Part shown: positions 1 to 6,690 of the stretch, in pieces
How positions within the stretch are numbered: position 1 is the stretch's first letter
Layout of the letters: each line of letters starts with the position of its first letter
Assembly (NCBI GenBank): GCA_035317605.1
Contig: DATHGT010000319.1
Location: 1 to 26,213 of the forward strand
Origin: DATHGT01 sp035317605
GTDB taxonomy: Bacteria > Methylomirabilota > Methylomirabilia > Rokubacteriales > CSP1-6
Length of the DNA: 26,213 nucleotides
Direction: 5' to 3'
Position numbers and translations under genes: made by a program
The notes under the pieces: generated by a model
The model's input: only the letters and a program-made list of their open reading frames with translations
What the model was told of the DNA's origin: nothing
Database searches by the model: none

Positions 1-121
1 GGCGAGGTATCCCGGCCTCCAGGAGATCATGTTCGCGTTCGCCATCGGCACCCCGCGCGCGATGATGGTCGAGCAGCTCGAACGCTTCGCCCGCGAGGTG
101 ATCCCGGCCTTCCGCAAATGA
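1..121 (+). CDS. LLM-class flavin-dependent oxidoreductase, C-terminal fragment
   Basis: Only the last 39 codons are in the window, read in the frame starting at base 2 and ending at TGA 119-121. The tail reads ...MVEQLERFAREVIPAFRK, the C-terminal helix pattern (EQL.RFA.EV.PAF) of bacterial-luciferase-like F420/FMN monooxygenases. The stop overlaps the ATG of the next gene (ATGA), so the two are probably translationally coupled and co-transcribed. The catalytic barrel lies outside the window, so the substrate cannot be judged. The family call rests on a short tail and could be wrong. Confidence 0.6.
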   Translation, partial: ARYPGLQEIMFAFAIGTPRAMMVEQLERFAREVIPAFRK

Positions 122-717
122 GCGAGCTGCCCAAGGACGTCCATCCCGAGTCGCTGTCGCGGTTGCCGCTACGGCGGCGTGAGGAGATGGACGAGCAGGG
201 GCGCCGCTTCTACGACGCGGTCGTCGGCCCGCAGAGCCGCACCCTGGTCGGGCTACGCGGACCGAGCGGCATCTGGCTGCACAGCCCCGTACTCGGCGAG
301 CGGATGCGCGCGGTGAATCAGTACCTCCGCTTCGAGACCGCGCTCGGCCGTCGTTTGACCGAGCTGGTCATCCTGGTGACCGCGCGCGAGATGGACAGCC
401 AGTTCGAGTGGACGGCCCACGAACCGGCCGCGCTCGCTGACGGGCTGAGCCAGGAGATCATCGACGTCGTGAAGTACCGGCGGCCCGCCACAGGCCTCGG
501 CCCGGAAGAATCCGCGATCATCACGTTCGGCCGCGAGACGTTCCGCGAGCGCAAAGTCCGTTCGGAGACGTTCGCCCGCGCGGTGGATCTGTTCGGCTAC
601 GAGGGCGTGGTGAACCTCGCCGCCCTGATGGGCAACTACGCGGCGACCGCGTTCATGTTCAGCGCCGTCGACCAGCACCTCCACCCGGACCGCCAGCCGC
701 TGTTGCCGCTACCGTAG
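118..717 (+). CDS. Carboxymuconolactone decarboxylase (CMD/AhpD-like) family protein
   Basis: 199 aa, all-helical. The central segment LTELVILVTAREMDSQFEWTAH (split here as LTELVILVTAR, then EMDSQFEWTAH) and the later AIITFGRE and GYEGVVNLAALMGNY are typical of the CMD fold. The CxxC pair of AhpD-type peroxidases is absent, since the site reads FEWTAHEPAA, so this is the non-redox gamma-carboxymuconolactone-decarboxylase-like subgroup. Members often sit beside flavin monooxygenases and hydrolases in aromatic or xenobiotic degradation loci, as here. The start ATG 118 overlaps the upstream stop, which decides the start; there is no separate strong ribosome binding site. Exact reaction unknown. 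Confidence 0.85.
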   Translation: MSELPKDVHPESLSRLPLRRREEMDEQGRRFYDAVVGPQSRTLVGLRGPSGIWLHSPVLGERMRAVNQYLRFETALGRRLTELVILVTAREMDSQFEWTAHEPAALADGLSQEIIDVVKYRRPATGLGPEESAIITFGRETFRERKVRSETFARAVDLFGYEGVVNLAALMGNYAATAFMFSAVDQHLHPDRQPLLPLP

Positions 718-757
718 CGCGGCCCGTCCAAGGACCACCCGGCGGCCTAAGGACCGC

Positions 758-955
758 ATGCCGCTGCTGGCCCGTCGTTTGCGCGGCAATCCGATCATGG
801 ATGAGGGGCAGGCGGATGGGGCACTGCGGCTGATCATCGTCTCCGCCGCCCTCATCACGGGTCTCCTCCTTTTGGCCGGCTGTGCCCAAGTCAATGCGGA
901 CATCACCAAGCTCCCCGCCGAATTTCTCGCCGGGCCGATCCGCGACATGCTGTGA
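758..955 (+). CDS. Small putative lipoprotein
   Basis: 65 aa from ATG 758, preceded by AAGGA four bases upstream. An internal ATG at 797 would give a 52-aa form. The protein has a hydrophobic stretch (LIIVSAALITGLLLLAGC) ending in LLAGC, a good lipobox, so a lipid-anchored exported peptide of about 25 mature residues is plausible. From ATG 758 the n-region is unusually long and contains acidic residues, which favours the 797 start despite its weak ribosome binding site. It lies between the CMD gene and the phosphatidyltransferase gene on the same strand. No family is recognised and it may not be a gene. Confidence 0.4.
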   Translation: MPLLARRLRGNPIMDEGQADGALRLIIVSAALITGLLLLAGCAQVNADITKLPAEFLAGPIRDML

Positions 956-1009
956 GTCCGGGTCTCGCTGTAGTCTGAGTCTGAGGCGTGTCTTGGACCC
1001 AGGTGTGTG

Positions 1010-1804
1010 ATGCCGGCGTCAGTGACGCCCGATGACTCCGGACCCGTAGTCATGGAGCTCGCACTGACGGGCGCAGTCATCGTCTTCAGCGTCGTCCTGT
1101 TCCTGCTGTTTCTTGGCGCCCGCCACGCTCGGCTCACCGAGAACGCGACGCCGCCGCGGCGGCGTCGCGGAGATGCGGTCCCGCTCCTCGTCATCGACTT
1201 CGGGTACTGGCTCCTTCGTGCGTTCATCCCCCTGTTTCGAGCCCTCCATCTCACGCCGAACGTCGTGTCGCTCCTCTCCCTTCCGGCAAGTCTGGGGGCG
1301 TCGATCGCTATCGCGACGGGTCGCTTTGGCGTCGGGGGACCCTTGTTGCTGTTCGCCTTCGCTCTGGATGCCTGGGACGGTCTCCTCGCCCGTGAGCTCG
1401 GGACCGCCTCGGACGCCGGAGAGATCGTCGATGCCACGATCGATCGGTACAACGATGTGCTCGTCATGCTGGGGTTTCTGTACTACTACCGCGCTGATCT
1501 CGTTCCCTGGCTTCTCGCGAGCGCCGCGCTGATGGGCACCGTCGTCGTGAGTTACACCCGTGCGAAAGGCGAATCGTTCGGTGTCGAAACCGAGATCGGC
1601 TTCATGCAACGAGTGGAGCGTGCGCTCTGGCTGGGGCTGTCGACCTCGATCGCGCCGGCCGCGGCACGCCTGTTGGAGGAGCGCTCGAGTCATCCGTACT
1701 ACCACGCGGTCGTGATCGCGCTCGCCGTCGTCGCCATCGGGACGAACATCACGGCGGCGCGTCGAGCGCGCCTCGTCGTCGCGAGTTTGCTGCGTCGCCG
1801 CTAG
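1010..1804 (+). CDS. CDP-alcohol phosphatidyltransferase family membrane enzyme
   Basis: 264 aa from ATG 1010 (an in-frame GTG lies just before it at 1007). The complete CDP-alcohol phosphotransferase signature D(x)2DG(x)2AR(x)8G(x)3D(x)3D is present as DAWDGLLAR...G...D...D around residues 122-147, with all the metal- and CDP-binding aspartates. About six hydrophobic segments follow the family topology, with an extra N-terminal membrane helix (MELALTGAVIVFSVVLFLLF). The family moves a phosphatidyl group from CDP-diacylglycerol to an alcohol in the inner membrane; the acceptor cannot be read from sequence. It stands alone, converging with the asparaginase-like gene 34 bp downstream. A 26-bp perfect palindrome lies inside the gene. 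ATG 1052 is an alternative start. Confidence 0.85.
   Translation: MPASVTPDDSGPVVMELALTGAVIVFSVVLFLLFLGARHARLTENATPPRRRRGDAVPLLVIDFGYWLLRAFIPLFRALHLTPNVVSLLSLPASLGASIAIATGRFGVGGPLLLFAFALDAWDGLLARELGTASDAGEIVDATIDRYNDVLVMLGFLYYYRADLVPWLLASAALMGTVVVSYTRAKGESFGVETEIGFMQRVERALWLGLSTSIAPAAARLLEERSSHPYYHAVVIALAVVAIGTNITAARRARLVVASLLRRR
1144..1169. repeat. 26-bp perfect palindrome inside a coding region
   Basis: The sequence begins CGCGACGCCGCC and reads identically on both strands, with no mismatch and no spacer. It lies in the codons for the basic linker TPPRRRRG between the first membrane helix and the catalytic domain of the phosphatidyltransferase, so both strands encode PPRRRR in one frame. 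It may simply follow from GC-rich Pro/Arg codons, or act as a protein-binding or cruciform site. Confidence 0.6.
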
Positions 1805-1838
1805 CGCGCGTCCGGCGTGGTGGGAGTCCCCGGTTCTG

Positions 1839-3551
1839 TTAGTGGGTGTTGAATACCGACTGATACGCGGCGAGCTTGGCCTTCATCGCGTCGATCTCGG
1901 CGGGCGTGGGATTCGCGGGGTCGGCGGCGGGGGGCAGGCTGCCGAGCTTCATCAGGCAGGCCATCAGCAGGAGGCGCGCCTTGGTGGCGGTGAGGTTGCT
2001 GCCGGCGACGGCCAGGGGTGACCGGGCGGGGTCGACGATGCCCTCGGCGTTGCCGCGGCCGACCTTCACGATCGGCATCCCGCTGAACGCGGCCAGGCGG
2101 AGTGCGGCTTCCATCGCGTTGTGCACGGTGCCGAACGGGGCTGAGCCCTCGGCCACGAAGCCGGCCAGCGGGGCCTCGCGCAGGTTCTTCTCGATGCGCG
2201 CGAGGATGTCGACTTCGGCGGCGGCGTTGCCGGAGGCATCGTCGGGGAGATAGCGCCCGCCCTTGACGATCGTGACCTTCGGGATCGCGCCGGGCAGCAA
2301 CGCGCCCTGCCCGTCCTTGACGCCGACCGTGATGGGCGTGATCCGGCCGTCCGCACGCGTTGTTCCCTGAACGGCGGCCGGGAGCTCCGACAACCTCACC
2401 GCCGACGCGTAGGTGTGCCGCCGGACCGGCCGGAAGGTCAGCACCGGCGGGCCGGGCTGGCCCATCGATCCCACGATGCCGCCGTGGCCGCCCGTGGCCA
2501 CGTAACCGCCCGGGCGTGCGTCGGCCTTCTGCACGTCGCGCGCGGCGAAGATCTGCTCGTCCTGGATCAGCACCGCGCCAACTGAATTGCGGCCGTCGGC
2601 GTCCGCCCAGATGCGCGACACGATGTAGTCCACGGAGTCGACGATGTTGCGGTCGCCGTCGTTGCTGGCCGCGCCGTGCGGGCGCTGCGAGGCGTTGCCG
2701 ACGATGGGGACCGATGTGTCGATGAGCAGGTTGAGCCAGTAGGTCGTTTCCTCCACGTTCGGGCTGCCCTCGAGCCAGATGGCGCCCGCGTAGCGGCCGG
2801 TCGCCAGCGCTTGCTGCACCACGTTGGTGACGCGAGCGAGAACGGCCATCGGCGGCTCCGCCCGCAGGTGGGTCGGCCGGTACGGGAAGAAATCGCGGCC
2901 GAGTCGCTCCGGGGGAATGTCGCCCGATCCCACGTCCGTGCGCGCTGACGCGGCCAGACCCTTGGTGTAGCCGGCCGACGGCGCCGCCCGGTGGAAGTCG
3001 AAGTCGGCCTTCGAGGACAGCATGTTCGCGACCCCGTCCTCGTCGATTCCCAGGCGGTCGATCTCCTCGAACAACCGCGAGGCGTCGGGGTAGAACGGCT
3101 GGCGGGTGCGCTCGGCCGGGGACTGGGGAAACGCGCCGTCGCCTTCCCACGCCTGGCCGTCGGCCTGCCGGCCCATGTACGGCAGTGGATACACCCCGTC
3201 TTCCGGGCGGAGCGTGACCTCGTACACGGGGACGTCGCCGGGTCCGGAGCGCTCGCGATGGAACGTGCCCGACGCGTCGAGGTATCCGTCGGGCGGCGCG
3301 TACAGCTCGGCGGCGTCGCGCTCGAGCGGGTGCGCGCTGAACTGCTCGACGTAGACCTTCACCGGCGCGGCCAGGCGTTGAGGCCGCAGGCCGTCCCAGC
3401 GCATGGGGCTGCCGTCGGGATTCGTGCGCGGGGGCAGACCGTGCTGGGCGCGCGCCTTGTTGCTGGTGACCAGGGGCTCCGAGTTCTGGATGGTGGCGGT
3501 CGGCCCCGAGAAGACCGCGATCTTCGGCTTGGGCGAGCCAGGCGTGGCCAT
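1839..3551 (-). CDS. Asparaginase-domain protein, enlarged and with altered active site
   Basis: 570 aa, against about 330 for type I/II L-asparaginases. The fold's motifs appear in order: FSGPTATIQNSE (14-25) in place of the first catalytic loop GGTIA; EGSPNVEETTYW (261-272) in place of HGTDTMEETAYF; GNASQRPHGAASNDGDRN (285-302); the Lys-bearing loop DEQIFAARDVQKAD (331-344); and C-terminal GSNLTATKARLLLM (517-530). The second catalytic Thr-Asp pair is Ser263-Pro264, so the aspartate of the usual triad is lost while the lysine is kept. About 200 extra residues sit between the first and second motifs. No signal peptide, so probably cytosolic. ATG 3551 follows the upstream stop by 3 nt with AGGTGG ahead, so the gene is coupled to the flavin oxidoreductase. 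Amide hydrolysis on another substrate, or no catalysis, is possible. Confidence 0.8.
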   Translation of the reverse strand: MATPGSPKPKIAVFSGPTATIQNSEPLVTSNKARAQHGLPPRTNPDGSPMRWDGLRPQRLAAPVKVYVEQFSAHPLERDAAELYAPPDGYLDASGTFHRERSGPGDVPVYEVTLRPEDGVYPLPYMGRQADGQAWEGDGAFPQSPAERTRQPFYPDASRLFEEIDRLGIDEDGVANMLSSKADFDFHRAAPSAGYTKGLAASARTDVGSGDIPPERLGRDFFPYRPTHLRAEPPMAVLARVTNVVQQALATGRYAGAIWLEGSPNVEETTYWLNLLIDTSVPIVGNASQRPHGAASNDGDRNIVDSVDYIVSRIWADADGRNSVGAVLIQDEQIFAARDVQKADARPGGYVATGGHGGIVGSMGQPGPPVLTFRPVRRHTYASAVRLSELPAAVQGTTRADGRITPITVGVKDGQGALLPGAIPKVTIVKGGRYLPDDASGNAAAEVDILARIEKNLREAPLAGFVAEGSAPFGTVHNAMEAALRLAAFSGMPIVKVGRGNAEGIVDPARSPLAVAGSNLTATKARLLLMACLMKLGSLPPAADPANPTPAEIDAMKAKLAAYQSVFNTH

Positions 3552-3554
3552 GGG

Positions 3555-4715
3555 CTACGCCACCTGGAGGCCGGGCAGCTCCTTGAGCCGCGGATAGACC
3601 TCGCGCGCGAAGAGGGTCATGCCCTTCACGGTCTCGTCGTGGTCGAGGAACCCGGCCTGGCCCATGATCAGCAAGTGGCCGAAGCCGCCGAGGTGGTCGT
3701 ACATCTTCTTGATCCCTCGATAGACCGTGTCAGGGTTTCCCGCGAAGACCAGGCCGCGCTCGATGTACTCGGGCAGCGGCGCCGGGTTCTTGAACACCGT
3801 GAAGATGCTGGCCTCCGAGCCCGCGCGCATCGCCGCGACCGCGGTAGCGGTCGGCTGATACCCCGGCGGCATCCTGAACTGCGGCGGGACTTTGTTCGAC
3901 TCGATGTACCACATGAGCTTGCGGGCGCCCGCGTAGCCTTCTTCATCGGTATCGCCGGTGTAGACGAGCGCCGCGTAGGCGAAGCGATCCAGGGCGAGGG
4001 CGGGTAGTCCCAGCTCGGCCCGACGGGCACGATAGTTGTCGATGATGTTCTTGGTGCCGTCCCAGCCCGTGAGGAAGCACGCGACCACGTAGCCCTTCTC
4101 GCCGACCTCGCGCGCGCTGTTCGGGCTCAGCGCGGTGATCCAGATCGGCGGGTGCGGATCCTGGTAGGGCCGCGGCCAGATGTTGACCTGGCGATGATGG
4201 AAGTACTTCCCCTCCCAGTTGAACGGGCCGTCGTGGCTCGTCCACGCCTTTACGATCAGGTCGTGGGCCTCCCAGAAGCGCTCCTTCATTCTGGTGGGAC
4301 GATGGTTGCCCGCCGACAGCTCGTAGGGCACCCCGCGCACGAACCCGCACTCCAGGCGGCCCCGCGAGTAGACGTCGACCATCGCCATCTCCTCGGCCAC
4401 GCGCACGGGCTCGCGCCGGTTGGCGATGGGATTGCCGAGGATCAGGATCCGCGCCTTGCGCGTCTCGCGCGCGAGCACGCCCATCACGACCGCCGCCGAT
4501 GGATTGAGGTTGGTGGCGGTCTGGTGGTGCTCGTTGACCATGATCTCGAGGCCCACGTCCTCCGCGGTCATCCACTCGTCGATGAAGCGGTGATAGAGGT
4601 CGGCGCCGATCTTCGGGTCGTAGTAACGATTGGGCAGCTTGACCCGGATCGAGTCGTACTCCTTGGAATCTGGCAGCAGGTGATACGCGTTCTCGCTGAA
4701 GAACCACGCGCGCAT
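3555..4715 (-). CDS. LLM-class flavin-dependent oxidoreductase (bacterial luciferase family)
   Basis: 386 aa, full length. Recognisable luciferase-fold elements are NEHHQTATNLNPSAAVVMG near residue 61, ARILILGNPIANRREPVRVAEEMAMVDVYSRGRLECG near 90-125, the WEGKYFHHRQVNIWPRPYQ strand and PPIWITALSPNSAREVGEKG near 190-210. The family uses FMNH2 or F420 for oxygenation or hydride transfer to organic substrates in the cytosol. TAG of the upstream hydrolase forms part of the ribosome binding site (TAGGAG) 7 nt before ATG, which fixes the start and indicates coupling. It lies between an alpha/beta hydrolase and an asparaginase-like gene, a catabolic operon layout. Substrate unknown. Confidence 0.9.
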   Translation of the reverse strand: MRAWFFSENAYHLLPDSKEYDSIRVKLPNRYYDPKIGADLYHRFIDEWMTAEDVGLEIMVNEHHQTATNLNPSAAVVMGVLARETRKARILILGNPIANRREPVRVAEEMAMVDVYSRGRLECGFVRGVPYELSAGNHRPTRMKERFWEAHDLIVKAWTSHDGPFNWEGKYFHHRQVNIWPRPYQDPHPPIWITALSPNSAREVGEKGYVVACFLTGWDGTKNIIDNYRARRAELGLPALALDRFAYAALVYTGDTDEEGYAGARKLMWYIESNKVPPQFRMPPGYQPTATAVAAMRAGSEASIFTVFKNPAPLPEYIERGLVFAGNPDTVYRGIKKMYDHLGGFGHLLIMGQAGFLDHDETVKGMTLFAREVYPRLKELPGLQVA

Positions 4716-4724
4716 GTGCAGCTC

Positions 4725-5513
4725 CTACGTCGCGAGGAACGCGGCGACGCGCTCGGCGAAGGCGTCGGGGCGTTCGAGGTGAGGGAAGTGTCCGGCGCCG
4801 GCGATGGTTTCCAAGCGAGCGCCGGGGATGAGCGCCTGGTACGCGGTGCCGTAGTAACCGGGCGTGATGAAGCGATCGTCGACGCCCCACAGCAAGAGCG
4901 TCGGCACGTCGATCCGGTGCAACCGTTGCTTGAGCTTGGGATTGTGCAGGTACGGGTCCCAGCCGTAGAGCGCGGTGGCCTCGCGGTTGCGGGCGATCAC
5001 GGTGACGCGATCCTCGGAGAGCTTCGTGTAATCGACGGCGGCTCGCCCCGGATCGGCGTATTGGAGCCGCAGGACTTCTTCGGGATCGAGGGCCCAGATG
5101 TCCGGGATGTCACGCGTCTCCCGATCGCCGACCTTGATGCCCAGCGGCGCGACGAGGACGAGACGCGCCAAACGCGCCGTGCACTTCACGGCCAGCTCGG
5201 CGGCGATCCAGCCTCCGAGCGAGACGCCGACCACCACCGCGTCGCGCGCATCCAGCTCGGCAAGCAGGTCGAGATAGAGATAGGAGAGATCGTCGACCGT
5301 GTCGATGCTGTCGGCTTCCGGCGAGTGCCCGAACCCGGGATGTGACGGCGCGATCACACGCCCGTGCTGGGCCAGTCGATCGAGGAACGGCGCGTCCGGG
5401 TCGAGGCCTTCCTCGCCGTGGAGCCAGAGGATCGGCCGTCCCTGGCCTCGCTCCACGATCTCGAGGCGCACGCCGTGAAGCGCGAGCCAGCCCGCGGACG
5501 TCTCGGTTGCCAT
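4725..5513 (-). CDS. Alpha/beta hydrolase
   Basis: 262 aa from ATG 5513. The oxyanion loop is LHGEEG (31-36), the nucleophile elbow GVSLGG gives Ser98, the acid is Asp212 or 213 in GVDDRF, and the base is His242 in GAGHFPHLERP, so the catalytic triad looks intact. Similar enzymes cleave C-C bonds or esters in aromatic ring-cleavage pathways (MhpC/BphD-like), but the substrate is not determined. The open frame continues upstream to 5867 with no domain resemblance and overlaps the divergent gene, so ATG 5513 is preferred. No Shine-Dalgarno sequence precedes it; a -10-like TATAGT ends 9 nt before ATG, suggesting a leaderless message. It heads the operon with the flavin oxidoreductase and asparaginase-like genes. 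Confidence 0.88.
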   Translation of the reverse strand: MATETSAGWLALHGVRLEIVERGQGRPILWLHGEEGLDPDAPFLDRLAQHGRVIAPSHPGFGHSPEADSIDTVDDLSYLYLDLLAELDARDAVVVGVSLGGWIAAELAVKCTARLARLVLVAPLGIKVGDRETRDIPDIWALDPEEVLRLQYADPGRAAVDYTKLSEDRVTVIARNREATALYGWDPYLHNPKLKQRLHRIDVPTLLLWGVDDRFITPGYYGTAYQALIPGARLETIAGAGHFPHLERPDAFAERVAAFLAT

Positions 5514-5574
5514 CGCGCGCTGACTATAGCATCGCGTTGACAGCGCGCGGAGCCGTCCCGGATACTCCCCGCGA
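5514..5574. promoter_or_regulatory. Divergent promoter region with inverted-repeat operator candidate
   Basis: Rightward: TTGACA at 5537-5542, an 18-bp spacer, and GATACT at 5561-5566, which puts the transcription start within a few bases of ATG 5575. Leftward: TATAGT on the minus strand (5528-5523), ending 9 nt before ATG 5513, with no clear -35. Neither start codon has a Shine-Dalgarno sequence, so both messages are probably leaderless. A perfect 9-bp inverted repeat, CGCGCGCTG (5514-5522) and CAGCGCGCG (5541-5549), has arms 18 bp apart. It encloses the leftward -10, and its right arm overlaps the rightward -35, so a dimeric regulator bound there could control both genes. Confidence 0.45.
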
Positions 5575-6588
5575 ATGAAGGCCGTGGTGATCCGCGAGTT
5601 CGGCCCTCCCGAGGTGATGCGCCTCGAGGAGATTCCCACGCCCGAGCCGGCAGGGGACGAGGTGCTGATCCGTGTCCACGCGGTGTCGGTGAACCGCACG
5701 CTGGACCTCGCGGTGCGCGCGGGCGCGTACGCGTTCAGGCCCCCGTTACCGCACGTGCTCGGCGTCGATCCGTCCGGCGTCGTCGCCGCCGTCGGCCCGG
5801 GCGTGACCGCGCGCAAGGTCGGCGACCGCGTGGTGACGCGCCAGCTGCTGCGGCCGGCCACCGCCACCGAGGGCCCGGCGATCCTCGGCGTCCACGCGTG
5901 GGGCGGCTACGCGGAGTTCGTGAAGGTGCCGGCCAGCGCCACGCATCCGATTCCAGACGGTCTCGATTTCGTCACTGCCACCGTGGTCGCACGCCACGCG
6001 CCCACCGCTCTCAGCATGTTGCGAGACGTGGCGAAACTGGAACGCGGCGAGTGGGTGCTGGTGATGGGCGCGTCCGGCGGCCTCGGCATCGCCGGCATCC
6101 AGGTGGCGAAGTCGCTCGGCGCTCACGTGATCGCCGCGGCCGGCGCCGACGAGCGCGTGAGCGCGGCCGTCGGTCTGGGCGCCGACGCGGGAATCAACTA
6201 CCGCTCGCAGGATCTGACCGCCGAGGTCCGCCGGATCACCGGGGGGCGCGGGGTGAACGTGGTGTTCGAGAACGTCGCCGACGCCGCGTTGTTCCCGCGA
6301 GCGTTCGCGAGCCTCGCACGCCAGGGCCGACTCATCACCGCCGGCGCCCACGCCGACGGCACCGTCCCCCTCGACGTCAAGGCGCTCTACCTCAACTCGA
6401 TCACCGTGATCGGCTCCACCGGCCGCATCACCGCGGACGACCTCACGCTGACGCTGCAGGACGCGGCAGAAGAGCGCCACCGCGTCCTCGTCGACCGCGT
6501 GCTCCCGCTCAGCGAAGCCGTCCAGGCCCACCGCATCGTGGCCGACCGCTCCGGCACCGGCAAGGTCGTGCTCCAGCCGTCCGTGTAA
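5575..6588 (+). CDS. Zinc-free medium-chain dehydrogenase/reductase, quinone oxidoreductase type
   Basis: 337 aa, normal for the family. The N-terminal GroES-like fold starts MKAVVIREFGPPEVM and includes HVLGVDPSGVVAAVGPGV (60-77). The NAD(P)-binding Rossmann loop is VMGASGGLGIAG (163-174), the AxxGxxG-like form of quinone oxidoreductases. The Cys/His/Glu ligands for catalytic zinc and the four-Cys structural zinc lobe are absent. Such enzymes reduce quinones or enone C=C bonds with NADPH in the cytosol. The gene is divergent from the alpha/beta hydrolase across a 61-bp region and probably starts a leaderless transcript. It may belong to the same regulon as the minus-strand operon. Confidence 0.88.
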   Translation: MKAVVIREFGPPEVMRLEEIPTPEPAGDEVLIRVHAVSVNRTLDLAVRAGAYAFRPPLPHVLGVDPSGVVAAVGPGVTARKVGDRVVTRQLLRPATATEGPAILGVHAWGGYAEFVKVPASATHPIPDGLDFVTATVVARHAPTALSMLRDVAKLERGEWVLVMGASGGLGIAGIQVAKSLGAHVIAAAGADERVSAAVGLGADAGINYRSQDLTAEVRRITGGRGVNVVFENVADAALFPRAFASLARQGRLITAGAHADGTVPLDVKALYLNSITVIGSTGRITADDLTLTLQDAAEERHRVLVDRVLPLSEAVQAHRIVADRSGTGKVVLQPSV

Positions 6589-6616
6589 GCCGGGTACCGG
6601 TTGATCGTGACGGCGA

Positions 6617-6639
6617 CCTGCGGATGTAGGATCCGCGGG
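6617..6639. other. Small inverted repeat after the dehydrogenase gene
   Basis: The core GCGGAT (6620-6625) and ATCCGC (6631-6636) are separated by GTAGG; flanking CC/GG bases extend the stem with one mismatch. No T-run follows, so it is a poor intrinsic terminator. A -10-like TATCAT at 6644-6649 follows without a convincing -35. It could be an operator for the gene at 6691 or chance. Confidence 0.25.
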
Positions 6640-6690
6640 CTGATATCATGATTCTCGTTCGAGATCGTCTTGGCTCCGAGAGGAGGGCCC

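Noticed and set aside
1019..1705. 228-codon open frame antisense to the phosphatidyltransferase gene
   Set aside because: It is rich in Arg, Asp, Gln and Glu with no domain, typical of a shadow in GC-rich DNA, while the plus strand carries a complete CDP-alcohol transferase signature.
5514..5867. Upstream extension of the alpha/beta hydrolase reading frame
   Set aside because: The extra 118 codons overlap the divergent dehydrogenase gene and have no hydrolase-like sequence; the domain begins at ATG 5513.
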